Below are positions 1 to 14,170 of a stretch of DNA of 64,000 bases, piece by piece. The DNA is from Hepsetus odoe (lineage: Eukaryota; Chordata; Actinopteri; Characiformes; Hepsetidae). The first letter of the stretch is position 1; each line of letters begins with the position of its first letter. Below the pieces are notes generated by a model that was given only the letters and a program-made list of their open reading frames with translations, did no database searches and had not been told where the DNA came from. The stretch is taken from the NCBI GenBank assembly GCA_017165825.1, contig CM029378.1, forward strand, positions 12,314,334 through 12,378,333. Reading direction: 5' to 3'. The position numbers and the translations under genes were made by a program.

Positions 1-918
1 ATACTTTATAAGGCATGGGAGCCCTGCAATTTTATTTGCTGATGTATTTTCAAAAAAATTGACAATGTCCATATTCATTGTGGTGCAGTCACCATTTCAT
101 TTGCTTTAATATGGCTGAAGCAGCTTTATGTTTTAGCAATGTTTCTGCAATGTTTTTTGTAATGTTGCTGCCAGGGGTTTTAGTGTTGGCAACAGTCGTG
201 CCGTGGTGAAGTTGGGTTATGCAGCACATGAACATGCACTTGAAGGCTTCTGAAGGCCTGTGTCACATGATCATGAAGGACAATCAAAACCTGCGTGAGA
301 GGGTGGTTTAAAATCTCAATGTTGCCTCTCGTCACTTTTTATTCCTGCTTTGCCAAAAATTATTTCATTTTTCTGTTGTCTTTCTCATACCTTTTTTATT
401 CATTTTTTTGTTCGATATGCAAGCCTGTAAAGACTTTTCAGTGTAGATTTGTGGAAAAGGACAGAATTGCCTTTCAGTTCTTTCGTTCTAAAGAATGACT
501 AACTTTTTAACCGACTTTGTCGCTGTTACACTGCAGAAGCAAAAGCTTTAAAAGTTCAGATGTGAAAATCCATGTAAGTCACTTTTTGGGTCTATAAAAA
601 AGATAGAAAAGATGTTATTTTCATAAACACTGGATTCAATGCTGAATATTGTGATGCTGGCAACAGACGTGTGCCAGAAAGTTGCTTAAGCCTCTAAAAA
701 AGTGGAATCATCATCATCCTGACAATGAGACCCACTGGGAATTAATTTTTTTTTTTGTTAATGTGCTTTTGACATTGTGGGGAATATAACTCTAAGATAT
801 TTGCATTGTTTAGACAAGTTATTTATCTTAATTTTATTGCATTTGTGTTGCATTTCATTAAAAAAGGTGATTCCAAATCAATCAACTTTGTATTGTTGTG
901 TTAAGAACTTTGAACATG

Positions 919-966
919 TGTGTATTCTCAGGTGTTTGGTGCTTTACAAACACCTGAGAACACACA
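919..966. repeat. perfect short hairpin
   Basis: TTCTCAGGTGTTTG (925-938) pairs perfectly with CAAACACCTGAGAA (947-960) across an 8-nt loop. The stem extends five more pairs after one mismatch. Possible foldback-element core or structured transcript; not a miRNA family I recognise. Confidence 0.7.
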
Positions 967-2703
967 AATAAGATCTTGTTCTTCTGATTTGTTAAAATGT
1001 TTTTTTGAGTTCTTTTTGAATTCTCTAATCTCTAAAACTAGATAAATGAAGGTTCCCAAACCATGTGGTGAAATGGTAAAATGCAGTTAGTGCTTTTGAA
1101 ATAGAACCATATGTCCCCAGTTTTCAATGAAATATATTCTTATGTTAAGTACAACTAATTGAGGAGTCCTGATTTTTAAAAATATCCTACATACATAAGC
1201 AGCAGGCTGTGATGCATTGTGAAACCTTTCTGTCACAGCAAACAGCGGTGTGATCATCAGGATGATCATCTCTTCTTAAATGAGAGAATCTCTGGTGAGG
1301 CTTCATGAGGCAGACCCCCATAAGAGCAGATGGGTCAATGTGTATCTGGGCAGATGTGTGAGAGACATAGAATGGGAAGGGGAGAGTGCAGAGAAGGAAA
1401 AAAGTGATATTTAAAGGCTGGAAAAAGCAGTGTATGAGAGTTTGCCTCTAGGCACTGCAGGTGGCATAAATGTTAGAATTTTACAGCGGAATAGACCCAT
1501 TAAGGATGTAATGTAATCATATCATGTTCTCCTACCCACTGCTGAGCACAGGGGAGCAAGGGGTTTCTGTGTGTGAAGGAAAGCTGATACACTCCCCACA
1601 GAGAGTTGAGTGCCACCAATGTGAAGGGATTAGAACATTTAGTTAAATACATCCTGCTTCAGATTTACAACTATTATTATTTCTCATTTTAGGAAGCAAG
1701 CTATTTTAAATCACACTACCCCAGCCAAGCATCATTGTTAACCATTCCTTTTTTTTGCACGTCATCTTACTGTTGTGCTGTTCTCTTTTCTGTCCCAGTA
1801 GGGAATGAGAACCATTTGTAGCTTAAAAAATCTAAAGTAATTTGTTATTTATCAGTAAAGTGTTTACTTTTACAGATCATGCACCAATCCTTGACATTGG
1901 AGTTGAACCCAATGTGGCTGAGGATTTACATGTCAGCCTTTGAAAAATAATAAAAATGATAAAAGTCAAATGAAGGTCTATCCCAACTCCTTATTTGCAA
2001 GTAGTACTTTGCTTATCTGTAATGACAAGGATTATCTCCCTCACCCAATGATAACCCATATTAAGGCCTAGGGTGCTACACAAAGTCATACAGTGGCCCA
2101 CCTTTTCCACTTCAGCTTGATGAGCTCTGGAAGGTAAGGTAGTCCTGGAGCTCAACAGTAAATCAGTACAAATTAGAACATAACATATTCACCATTTAGC
2201 CAGAACATCAAAAACAGATCTTTCAATGGCGTTGAGACATATTAGGCGATAAGTCAGCAGTAAGTTCTTCAGATCAAAAGTGTCCAGGAAAGGACAAGTA
2301 GTGATGTGATGGCAGGGTCATGGGTGCCCAAGGCAAAGCTTACCCTGTCTTGACTAACCCCATACAAGACCTTTTGCAGCACAAATTGCTGAAAAAGTTA
2401 ATTCTGACTATAATAGATCAATAAAAAATTGCTGCATATGTGGCTGCATTGCATGCTGAACCTTGTCACATGTATAGGTTTTATGTGCATTGGTTAAATT
2501 ACATTATTATAGTGGATTTCCCACCAAAAACTCCTGAGCTTAACTTGAACCCTGAATGAATCATTTTTATTAGAGATGAAACATAAACATATTCTATACA
2601 ATACAAAACTAAAGGCTTAATTTCCACCCGCCTTTTATAAACCTTTCAAAGAAACCTGAATGATACATTTTGAAAATTTTGGGGAATTTGATGGGAGTAT
2701 TTG

Positions 2704-2748
2704 CAGTTTGTGTGTGTTTGTGTTTGTGTGTGTGTGTGTGTGTGTGTG
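2704..2748. repeat. (TG)n microsatellite
   Basis: Interrupted TG repeat directly visible; it produces spurious His/Thr-rich reverse frames. Confidence 0.9.
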
Positions 2749-5700
2749 CCTGAGAGAGAAAGAGATGGCTAGCCTCTTGCTGACGAGTAACCTGCATGAC
2801 CCCACTGTTCTTTCTCTGTATTGGTGTTGAGGCCCGGCCGTGTCACTGCCACAACGTGCTGTTGTGAGAGAAGGCAAATAACTTCACCTCATAAACGCTG
2901 TGCCCTCGCCATGACCCTGTCTAGCCTGCATGGTGAGGGGCTCTCTGGGGGTTGAGGGAGTGGCAGAGGTGGATGGGGGAGCTGCTGGTAGTGAGGTAAG
3001 GAACGGTTGCATATCTCTGTGATAGAAGGACTGGCTTAAGGGGCCTGAGAGCCCATCTATCAAATGCTTATAAGCAGCTGACAGTTTCCAAAACTGTCTT
3101 TCTATGCCTGAGCATGTTTGTGTATGTGTGTGTTTTTGCATGCGTGTGAGTAAATGGCCATGGAAAGGAAAAGGGGTCCATGAGTATGACACAGACCTTG
3201 CATTTAAGTATTTTTTAAACATACCCTCATCAGTTTTACCTCATGACTCTGAAGCAATTTTGTTTCTTAATTGAACATTTATGCAGTGCAAGAATAGACA
3301 AGGAACCCTTTTTTAAAGCATTTCCCTCAATTAAGCTAAACAGAATGAGAGAATTATGTTAATGAAAATGTAGCAAAAAAAATAATAATTCGTAAATATT
3401 TAAAGGTAATAGCTAAAACAGTACCACAAATAATGCCTAGTCTTATCTTTTTGATTTACCGGAAGTGTATGTTGTTATCAGCATGACAAGGGCAGAGATT
3501 TGGTCAAAATGAAAATGCTGAAATAATATCCTGCAGCATAAAACCTGCATCCCCTGCTAAAACAAATACAATCTGTAAACATGAGAAAATAGAAAGATGT
3601 AGGTGATGAAAGAGGAGAAGACCTGATCCCCTTTTCTTGTATCACAGTATGAGATTGAATCTCATGAGTCCCCTGGTCCCTCTTTTGACCCCTTTCAGGG
3701 GAAAAGGGCCCTCAGGTGTGCTTTAATGGCTTATTCCATGTCTCCCATTTTAAACATCATTGCATAATTTCAGCACTGCTCAAGTGCAGCCATTCGAACA
3801 ATGGCACAAATATGTTATTAATGTTCCATGGTCCTGCCCTTGACCCCCTCCTCTCTTACTCCTCACTCTCTCTTCCTTCCTCTCGTCTACTCTCCCAACA
3901 TGGTTCTGGCCCTAATGATAACCAGAGAAATAACACAGATAATGATAAAACAGGAAAAAGACCCCATACTGGGAAAATAAATTAGATTTATGGTTGCAAT
4001 TATGCTGCAAGGTCCCTATAATCAGAACATTTGAAAATTGAAAATGTTCAAGGATTATGAAATTGAGCATACTAATACATAATGCACACAGGCATATAAA
4101 CATTTGAATAGCCCCAAAGTATCTTTGATTGAAATGAGATATAAAATGATTTATCCGCTAATGCAATCCCTGAAAGGAAACTTTCATCTGTCAGATGTCA
4201 ATTTCTGCTCTTTATTTTTTTAATTGTGATGCAAAATAAGGGTTCCTCATATAAACAGTATATTACATTTTTGTTATTCATAAAGCTTTCGAATTGATCA
4301 AGCTTTTTTGTTTTTCATGTGAGTTTTTTACTTTTTAAATGTAAGCTGGCCACACTTGGTGCCACTCTTTCTTTCCTTATAGTTTAAGTTTCCTCTGCCA
4401 TTCTGCTGCTTATCACTCCTGACATTTATAGATTGTGGATTGTGCATGGGTGGAAAGAACCACTCTTTTCCTAATCAAAGAGAAACAATAACCTCTTTTT
4501 CCTGGAATTGCACATGTTTCCTGAATGCAGCAGAGTCCCTGTTATCTTACAGTGAGTATTAACAGCACCAGAGAAAACAGCCATTTGGGCACTAGGAGTA
4601 AATAGAAAAACTGGGAATATTATTGTGGGTGGAGCAGGAATGATCGTGCCTTTTTGTGTTTTAATTTGCTAAACCCATTTTTACTGAATTGTCCCATGCT
4701 TTAAGCAAAACAGGCATCAGACTCTCATTGACGTGGTACCCTAAAGGGTATGCCTTCAGTATGTTTAGTGAAAGAACATAATTCTACCATATTCCATTGC
4801 ATCATTTTTTACGTTGTAATATATCAGTACACTTTCCCAATTCCAAGCTTTCTATTTTACTTTTCTGCTTTAAAACATAATTTTTATGAAAATGTATCAT
4901 CTGCTTTTTTCTCTGAAAAAACATTTAAGGTGATACATGATGGTACATTTACGCTATTTGTACTTTGATGAACAAAACTGCACAGCATCTTGTTCTGACA
5001 CTGTGTAAACATGTTTCAAAGTAAGAGTGTTATTTTAATGCAGGTCCTTAAAATTATTACCACCTAATAAACATTTTTAGTTTGAAAGACAAGTGTAGTT
5101 GTAATTCTTGGATTCTCAGCAATACATTTGACAAAATGGGCCATTCTTTCAGGGTGAGCGCATAAACTACCTGATTTTGTGGTTACAAAGGAGAGTAGAA
5201 GGAACAACTAAATTTTTTAATTGTGTTAGTGGCAGTAAATTGAAGCAGTGCCTAATCTATACACTTTATAAGCAATGTGTTTTGATGAGTAACTGAAGCT
5301 CTTTATTCTTTACTGGATGATTTGTTTGCTGCTTTTATTAAACTTTTATTCAGTATGACTGCTTTATATGTAAGATGTCAGATCACTTAGTCTTTGCATT
5401 GTGAAATTCATGGGCATTCTAAGAAGTTTATAAACAGTGTATAAACAGTAGAGTGTATAAATATATACATTACCATTGCTGGAAACAAAGCCTAAAAAAG
5501 GTAAAAAAAAATTGCTCTGATAGCATTTACATTTTTTCATTAACAATCTGTGACTCTGGTACATAAACAAGTCAAAAATTAAAAAGTAAAGTGTCGCTTT
5601 TAATGTCAGATCGTTAACATTTCCATTATTATCATTATATTTTAGATCAGTCTGCTGCAGGTGGTATTATATATACAGGTAATTATGGGATCAATTTAAC

Positions 5701-7463
5701 TTTAAACACCTCAGTGATTCCTCAGGATGGACTTTTCAGATTTGCACTTTCCATTTCCAGAGGCTGGGAGTCTAGCTCACTGCTTCCCCTTTACTTATGT
5801 TTCCCTCTCGCCTTTACTTGTGAAGAAGTCATCCAAAAAGTTTCACTACCCCCCATCCCCTCCACTACCACTCTAAGAGTCACATGTGTGAATGAATGGC
5901 TGTCAGCTGCACATATGTGCTGGACACAGTGATCCAGACCAACTCTGGTGAGGCAAAAAAGAGAGAGAGACACACACAGAGGGAGGGGGTTGAGGGCATG
6001 GAAGCCCTCCAACTCACCCCATTCATCCATCCTCAACCCGAGCTCCTCTGGCCTGCTGCACATACAGCATATCCATCCTCAGCACATTCAGCTCAATGCG
6101 CATAACGACCTGCATGCTGCAGTATTATATTGCAAACTGCAGAATACATTGCTCTTTAATAACACAGCATATGCTTCTCTCTCTTATGTAGTTTCATGAT
6201 CCTTCATTTTAGGGGCTGTTTCTTGTTTCTGTCATGAGAGCTCCTTATAATCTGAGGGAACAGAAAAACAATACTTCAGATCGCATGTCCTATCAGCTGA
6301 GCTGCACATAAAAGGACTTAAGCTTACAAGTTATTTAGAACAGCACGATACTGTTCTCTGCAATGGTCCTACAGAGCTATGTTTTCAAATAGTGTGGACA
6401 TTTTTATGGGAGTATATATGAATCCAGACCTTGTAAATCCTGTAAAGATGTTGCCTGGGAATGTGTTAGGGTGGGGGTATGGTGGGTTGAGGGTTGCGGT
6501 TTGGTGTGTATGTGCGTGTGTTAAATATAAATATCTCCTCACCTGCTGTCTCTAGGGCAGAGTGGGACTTCTGGCAAGACCACCACTGTATCGTTCTATG
6601 ATTATATCGTTCTATTAACTAATAATATAGCTAAAAAAATACTGAGTGATAGTGTACTAGCACATGTAATTTTGCTCAACACCCTTGCTGGGTTCTAGTT
6701 CAGACAATTCACAGGCAAAAACGTATATGGATGTGTGGATTAAAATGAAGCCCTATGTGCATCGCTGTCTTTCCTACCATGCGTCTTCCCACCCAGCTTT
6801 AAAATGTGTGATGGTAGTGACTGGACCACCGGGACCCCTGCAGTGGGCTGTAAATCAGCCAGGCAGCAGGGGTAGAGTTGGCACAGTGGGGCAGCAACAG
6901 CCCAGTCATGGCATAGAGCTACTGCTCCTGCACAGCCAAACAACACACTCTATAGCATGTCTGACAAGCCAGCTATGCAAATGGACTCATGTCCTCAGGC
7001 AGGGGGTCACAAGCCCATGGAACAAGCATAGTGATAGGATGCTTGAGACTAAAAGGAGGGCCGGGGGAGGTCTTTGTGGGAGCAGCAGCAGAAAAAGAAC
7101 ATGAAAAAAGTCTCATTGTTGGCCTATAGGACATCCAGCAACTATATTTATTGTTAAAAACAGGGCAATCATTTAGTCTGTCTTTAAGTACAGCTAAAGT
7201 ATCTCTATAGACATTATCTATGTAAAAAGTTCTGTCCTTTGCTTTTTCATTGTAAAACCTAACCTGTGTTCCTGAGAAACTCAGTTTGCTGAGATGGTAC
7301 TGGTGATGATAGTCCCGATGGAGTAATGGCATCAGGTATGGCATGAATGCAAATATATGAATTTCTTCATATATTATTTGTTACCTGTTACATTTGGGAG
7401 AGACATAAAATATATATATAAGGCAAAAATATATTGAAAATGAATAGCATTCACATTGAGCTA

Positions 7464-7495
7464 GTGTGTGTGTGAGTGAGTGAGTGAGTGAGTGA

Positions 7496-7533
<38 letters not shown>
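7464..7533. repeat. (TGAG)n-(TG)n microsatellite
   Basis: GTGAGTGAGTGAG block followed by pure TG. Confidence 0.95.
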
Positions 7534-7534
<1 letters not shown>

Positions 7535-8479
7535 TTTGTGTGTTTGCATGTGCCTGTGTGGCCTGTAGTGAGAGTGTCCTGTGAGTACAGGAGGTGTGAC
7601 ATATATTGTGTGTGAAGGGAAAACTTCTCTTTACTTCATCCATCATAGTCCCTGTCTGAAGGCTGTAGCCTCTGCCCCAGCTTTCTCTAACTGCACACAG
7701 GTGATTCATCACAGCATTCAAGCATCCCCCCAGCTTGACCCCACCCCTCCACCCCTCCACCCCTGGCCCACAATACCCTGCCTAAAACCAACCCCTCAGC
7801 TTCCCACACACTCATTCCCTACCCTAGACCCACAGCTATAAGCCATCTTTTTGTTAAGAGGGGGTAAAGAAGGATAAATGGATGATATAGGAAACTCTAA
7901 AGTCTCATAGTGGGAAAGCTGAAAAGGATCCTGATATCACAACTTTGCTTTTACTGACATGGAGGACCTTCAACTACAACAGTCTTAGACTGACATGACA
8001 CACCCTACAGCACTGGCACTATACTCTGTAAATATGGGTCTGAGGATTAGCAGAAGCATGCAGGGGTTGAGGACAGGACCCCATTACCTAATTCCTCTAC
8101 AGAGCCAGTGTAGTTTACATGGCTGCTGAATGTGACACCAGTCAATATAGAAATTAAGGAACGAATGACGCCAAAACATAAGCGCCAAAACATTCACACA
8201 AAAAATTAGCCCCATCCTCAAAAAGTCTTTCAAAGTAACAAATCCAGAAGTGTGAACATAGACCCAGGACAGCACAATCATACAACATTAAACCAAGCTG
8301 CAGACCTATGTGTTCATTGTGTGTTCATCGTGACTAGGCAATCGTGTGCTTGTCAGCTGGGACAAAGCTATATCACCATCAGCTTATCCAGTAAGTTTAG
8401 GGGAGGTTATGGGTGTAGTCAATGCCCTAACAATAAAAATGCAAAAGTCCATTGAAGACAGATTATGTAAACACACTTT

Positions 8480-9830
8480 AAATTGTTCTCAAGGGTGGTC
8501 ATACCTAGGGAGGTTATGAAAGATCAAGGGACCCATTTCATATGCAGGCAGATCAAAGACGTTTTTCATCTGCTAGGTGTAGGGGGCATATAGACCACTC
8601 AATAAAACATGCAGATGAATGGTTTTTTGAAATATTTAACCAAACACAGAAAGCCATGCTCCTTATAGTTGTGTCTGTTACAGCATCCAACTGTCACCAG
8701 TGGTTGCCCTATGCGCTTTTTGCCTACTGAAATGCAAGGTATTCACTCTTTGAACTTAAAATGGCCAGTAGGTTCGGGTCGCTCTGGATATCTTAAAGGA
8801 AGCCTGGGAAGGGGAAAGGAAAACATTTGTCATGAAAATGAGAAAAAAAGTAGAACTGAAGGACCTGACTGAGGTGAACATAGAGAACAGGGCTAGAAGA
8901 CCTGGTATGACCAAACCCATGGTCCAGAGGTCTTCATTCTTATGCCAACATCCAAAAGCAGTCTAGTAGCTAAATATTAAGCCCCATAAAAGGCATTATG
9001 GACGTTTTGAGGAATAGTGACATATGAATATCACTAACCTGACAATAAGAAGCACAGGTTCCGCAACAACCTACTGAGATTGTGGCATGAGAAAAAATGT
9101 TCTGTAAGCCACCAAACCTGGACAGATGCAGTGAAGCGTAATAAGAATGTTACCCTGGAAGGTTACTTTCTAGTGCCACAGGATAAAGTGGTGTTGCTAG
9201 ATCCGCGACTCTAGTTAACAACAAGAACTGCTGGAATACATACCAATAACTCAACTGGCAGATGTTTTACAGAAAAGGAAGCCCTGTTTGTGCAATGAAC
9301 CAGCTACAGATTCCCAACTTTGCTTTACAATTCACAGCACAGATTGGTGCCTCAGGGGTTGAACTCTGTGTGGTACTGCTGTAGGGAGAATTTGATGATA
9401 TATACCTTGTACAACATATTAGTCATAAGCTGTTCCTTGAGAAGTCAGGTTTTCTGACTTCACTGGACACTGGACAGTGAGGTACTACCTCATTGGCAAT
9501 TTGTTCATTTTGGAAAAAGACCAAAAGGCTATGAAAGTGGCTCCTTCACATGAAAGACAGTAATGCAAGGAGTACCAACTAATACTTGTCTCATAGTCGT
9601 TAAGATTTTAAGTGAGATTCACAGCAGGAACCCAGAACCTAATACGAGTCTTCCACAGCCTTCCAACAAACTTCAAACAGAGAACGTGTAGGCTAGTGGA
9701 TATGGCATATTTGACTGAAAAGAAAGGAGCTGAGCTTTCCATGAGTGGCAGAATACGAAAGGGTCGAGGTTGTATGATGCACAATTGTATTGTTGAGTTA
9801 CCACATCAAGCCCAAAGTTCTAGCTTCAAC
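8480..9830 (+). pseudogene. decayed Ty3/gypsy retrotransposon (Gmr1-like order)
   Basis: Fragments in shifting frames with stops. Integrase parts run from about 8480: a DQGTHF segment, then HADEWFFEIFNQT (8601-8650, catalytic Glu position kept), LPYALFAY, LDILKEAWEGE, KTWYD and the C-terminal VTYEYH.../NLLRLW near 9018-9100. RNase H-like parts follow at about 9300-9450 (IPNFALQFTAQIGASGVEL, then ISHKLF) and RYYLIG near 9481-9500, with a GTQN-like tail near 9627. Integrase before RNase H is the order of Gmr1-type elements. The reverse transcriptase between them is missing or too decayed to see. LTRs were not identified. Confidence 0.7.
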
Positions 9831-10094
9831 TACCTTTTGCTTCATTTGTTTGGTATGTCTTGCTTCAGTGTTTTGTTTGTTTAGTTTCCCCTTTCTATTT
9901 CAGTGTCATCACTTGTGAATTTTGCCTTTGGTTTACAGCTGAAACTGCTAAATCCTTCTGGCTTCTTTGACTAAAAGCTGTCCAGACACATAGGTGTTTA
10001 CCACACAAGTTTACCAAACTCATAGGTATTTCAGATTGTGCTGTGTTTTATACAGTGCTGTAGTTTATACGTGTCTGTAAGGTTTTCTCTGAGT

Positions 10095-10306
10095 TCTTCA
10101 GTTTCCTTCCACAGTCTAAAGACAGACTAAAGTCAGGTGGACTGGGGATGCTAAGGCCAAAGTATAGGTATATGGATGTGGTGAGAGAGGTCATGCAGGG
10201 TGTCAGTATGGTGAATGAGGACGATGCAGAGGACCGGAAGTAATGGAAACAGATGATCCACTGTGGTGACCCCTTAATGGGAGCAGCTGGAAGAAGTAGA
10301 AGAACA
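10095..10306 (+). mobile_element. non-LTR retrotransposon (LINE) 3' fragment
   Basis: The frame reading YMDVVREVMQG...EDDAEDRK then WKQMIHCGDPL resembles the extreme C-terminal coding end of common fish LINEs. It is preceded by an L2-like stretch (TTTCCTTCCACAGTCTAAAGAC). Interrupted by a stop; family assignment not certain. Confidence 0.55.
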
Positions 10307-11617
10307 TCTTAGTTAACATAGTTAGGTCCGAGCTTTGAAAAGTAGACAATACATTCATGCCCTTCTGCTCATTTCAGAGGAAGGTGTGCTTTTTTTATTT
10401 TATTTTATTTGATCCACACATTGAGGGACTGTGTAAAGCAGGTCTTGTGGAATTTCAGTGAAGACACCTTTTTAGAGCATGGCATTACTATCTATACCAC
10501 ACGTTGTGTTATTACATGACTTTGCTTTTATGAAGTCTTGTTCATAGGCACTCGAAGAGTACCAAATGTAATTTGCACACCTACTGAACCATAAGTATAT
10601 TTCTAACTACCATTACTCTGCAATGTGTCATTTGGTCCCCACCTTCAGCTCCCTTGACTCCCATTGGCTCCTAACCCCTGCTTTTGCATCACTTTCCATC
10701 ACTCTCCCACTCCCCTCTTCGCTGTTGTGTACAGTAAGTACATCAATTTGCCTCTGTTTTAGAATAGAAAAAAAAATTATTAGAATGAAAAACGGAATGT
10801 AATTTGCGCTGCCAACCTTTCACATGGTACACTTTCTGACATCCTTTTGCTCTTCTGTGGCATTTACCATTACAATCTGTACAGATATAGACAGCGGGAT
10901 ATTCAATATTTGTTATTTTTTAGATTATGTTTAGTATGCCCTTCTATACTGTCCATGAGTGTGCATGTGTGCTGATGAATGACTTCCTCCCACCAGGTTT
11001 AGCTGATAGAGCCCAGATGGAAGATGTTTTTAATGGGAGGAGGCTACAGCCTCTGTGGATTTATTACAGATGAATATTTGATCTCTCTTATACACTTTGC
11101 TCCTGCAACACAAACTCAGCACCATCACCCAGGGGATGGTCAGGTTTGCAGTTTCGTTAACACATATCTGCCCCGTGGACCTCCTTCTACTAGCCAACGA
11201 CTAAAAATAAATTCACTGTAAACTTAGAATGGGAGATGACACTGCCAAGGAAACCACAGACTACATAAGACATAACAGTGCTGGCACCTCTCTGATATGT
11301 GGCATTTTCTTTGTTCTTAGCAAAGATACACTGTGCAACAGATGATGCTATTTTATGCATTTCCTTTATGGAGTAGTTTTATTCTACTTAGTGTAAATGG
11401 ATGTGAAGAGGGAAAAAAGCTCTTTAGGCTAATTGCAATAGTACATTTGAATTCATTTACAGAGAACACGTGCGTGTGTGTTTGAATTAGTGTTTCGACA
11501 TGTGCTGTAGTCCTCTTCCTCTGTGCTAAGAACATCCTTTCAACTGAGTTGAGAGAAAGACAATTTGGGTGCATAAGGGAGAGAGGGCGAAAGTGCACAG
11601 AATAGGGTTAAAATGTT

Positions 11618-11803
11618 GAATGAATTGGAGATGCTAAATTGCCCCATAGATATGATAGATGTGTATGAGAATGTTTGTCTGTATGCCTGCCGTGTGATGG
11701 ACTGGAGACCTGTTCAGGGTGTTTCCCTGCATTATGCTCTGAGAGCTGAGATGCCAGCACTGCCTGTGACCATACTCAGGACAAGCATCTAAGAAAATGA
11801 GCA
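11618..11803 (+). mobile_element. L2-like LINE tail
   Basis: Contains GGAGATGCTAAATTGCCCC, GTGATGGACTGGAGACCTGT and CAGGACAAGCATCTAAGAAAATGA, the recurrent 3' tail of fish L2-like elements. Diverged and truncated. Confidence 0.6.
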
Positions 11804-12558
11804 TGTGAGTGTTGTCAGTAGGGGGTTGGAGGTTGGTGGAGTGCATGTATATGTATGTGTGCCAGACATCAGAGTTGCCCGTGCTGAGCTCATCTGGTGG
11901 TGGTTGATCTGTGTAACCAATCACACATGTTGGCAGAGACCGGCAACTTCTGCCTACCACTACCACCCCACCCCCCTCTCCATGCCAGGCTGACACTATG
12001 GGAGGGCGCAGGCTCTGCTTTCCTCGGAGTGTCTCACAACCGCAGACAAATTGGCCCAGAGTGGCTTTCCCAGGCATCTCCCTCATCAAAGGGAGGTATC
12101 CACACTCTTGCCTACCCTTCACCACCAATGCTAAAACCTTCTACACAAGTGACTCATACTTCTAGTATACAATATAGACTGAGTAAGTAGCCTCAAGTCA
12201 TAAAGCTTTGAAGTGTGCTGTTTTTAATGCTGTACTATTATATTTGGTTAAATCTGTTTTTTATATGTGACTACAGAAATGTATAATAAAAGAGCAACGA
12301 GAAAGTCCTCAAGAAAATACACAATATACTGGATTATGGTTAAAACTTTGCATTGCAAAGATGGACAGATGAAAGGTTTTGGACATCTGTTTGTGCTGCT
12401 GCTTCTGGCTGTAAACACTCATCATAGGCTGACGAGTGATTGCTCTTTTGTAATAGAGCATGGTAATGGATAGCAGTTCCCAGTCAGTGATATGCTGGTT
12501 TACTCACCACCTCCACACACCAATGCTCCACACAAGTCTAGCGCATCTGGAATGTGTT

Positions 12559-12560
12559 CA

Positions 12561-12591
<31 letters not shown>

Positions 12592-12601
12592 TGTGTTTGT
12601 T

Positions 12602-12659
<58 letters not shown>
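12559..12659. repeat. (GT)n microsatellite
   Basis: About 100 bp of GT with short TTTG interruptions. Confidence 0.95.
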
Positions 12660-13020
12660 ACCTCTGTTTACATGGCTACCAATCAAAATGTATGTCTGTA
12701 ACTTTCCTTTGTTATTTTATCTGCTTCTTTTCCACTCAAACAGATGATCAGAGAAAACTGTATGAAACAGAGGATATACAGAGAGTAGGACATCTCTTCC
12801 AAAAACACTGGAAAGAAAGGTAACTTTTTGTATTTGCTAAGCTCTGAACACGGGGGATTGAGGGCAAAAGATCAAAATGAGATGTGAGATCTGATTTTCA
12901 GGTTTATTACATGAGATTTACATCTGCATTTACAGTAAATCTTCGCTCACTTTTTCATGTGAGCTAAGGTACAGCAATGGAAAATTTCAATGTAAATGAC
13001 AGTAATCATACTTAATATTT

Positions 13021-13193
13021 GACGGTCTTATCCAGAGCGACCCCCATGTCCTAATAAAGTGACAGTCCCCCTGGAGCAACTCAGGGTTAAGGGTCTTTCC
13101 ACACCTAGTGGTGGTAGTGCTAGAGGTAGGATTCAAACCCGGGACCACTTGAGCCATAGGTAAGTACCCTACCACTAGACTAACTCCACCCCA
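13021..13193 (-). mobile_element. tRNA-derived SINE, copy 1 (TTTACGGCATTTAGCAG family)
   Basis: Shares CTTATCCAGAGCGAC, GGAGCAACTCAGGGTTAAGG and GGATTCAAACCCGGGACC (reverse of a B box) with copies near 17.3 and 60.7 kb. The tRNA-like head lies at the right, so the element is on the minus strand. The left tail is truncated. Confidence 0.75.
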
Positions 13194-14170
13194 ATTATTT
13201 TACCAGGATTTTACCACAGTATCTTTCGGTAGTTATTTGTGCTGGGTGTTTCTCTCATCAGTCTCCTCTTTCAGGATATAAAATGCAGATTTAATTGAGT
13301 TAATATCGGATGACTGACTTGGTAGGTCCAGACCTTTTACTTTTTCTCCCTGATGAAATACTTTGGCAATGTATTATTGATCATTTCCTTAATCTATAGA
13401 GTAATAAATCTCTTATGTATTGGATCATGTACATTTCCATCACTCTGGCACAAATGATTCTTAATTAAATCAGTAGATAACTTTTTGTTACAAAACATTG
13501 TGTCTCATCTTTGTATTTTTACTTTTATTTGATTTGATTAATAAACGTATTTATTTATCACTGTTTCGATTCTTACTGCTGGTGAGTGGTATGCATTTGG
13601 TGGTATGGCCTCTATATTAGTCCTCGTCAAACAGTGGAATGTGATATCATCACCCCTGCCATGTGGAGGTTTATCATGATTTCACTCACTATTATTTTGG
13701 GGTTTTCTTTTGTGCTCTCACAATTTGTCGTCAGCTGTGGTTGTTTTCACTGATCAGCTGCTCTGATGCCTGTTGTTTAGTACACCAGTGGTTTTCTTCT
13801 TTTTCAGGACATTCCACACAGTTGCACAGGCTATGCCCAATATTTGTGAAATGTTTCTAAAATATTTTTCCATTTTACAAATGCAGTCTTCTCAGGTAAA
13901 ACCCAAAACTTAAACTGAGTGTAGCTGTCAAGATCTGTTTATAGTTTAAACAATTGTCCTAACCTGTATAAGAAAAAATACCTGTAAGGCCCCAAAACTG
14001 TTGCTCGTTGGAAAAGGTGGGTGGGGCAAACATGATATGTTCTGTATAATTTAAAATACCTAGTTGTAAATACCAGGAATTAAAAGTGAGTTGAAAATAC
14101 AATCTCATCTCATATTCATGTTTTGATCTGTTTATGTGATCAAAACATTTGATGTGTTTAGTGCATACAA

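Larger units (their letters stand above)
1..8479. other. non-coding region, mostly unique AT-rich DNA
   Basis: No exon recognised on either strand. It contains the hairpin at 919-966 and microsatellites at 2.7 and 7.5 kb. Short frames here look random or microsatellite-derived. Confidence 0.5.

Noticed and set aside
6973..7344. 123-residue reverse frame that looks somewhat protein-like (VRFYNEKAKDRTFYIDN)
   Set aside because: No family recognised, no convincing splice sites or neighbouring exons. Could be a mobile-element relic, but not enough to call.
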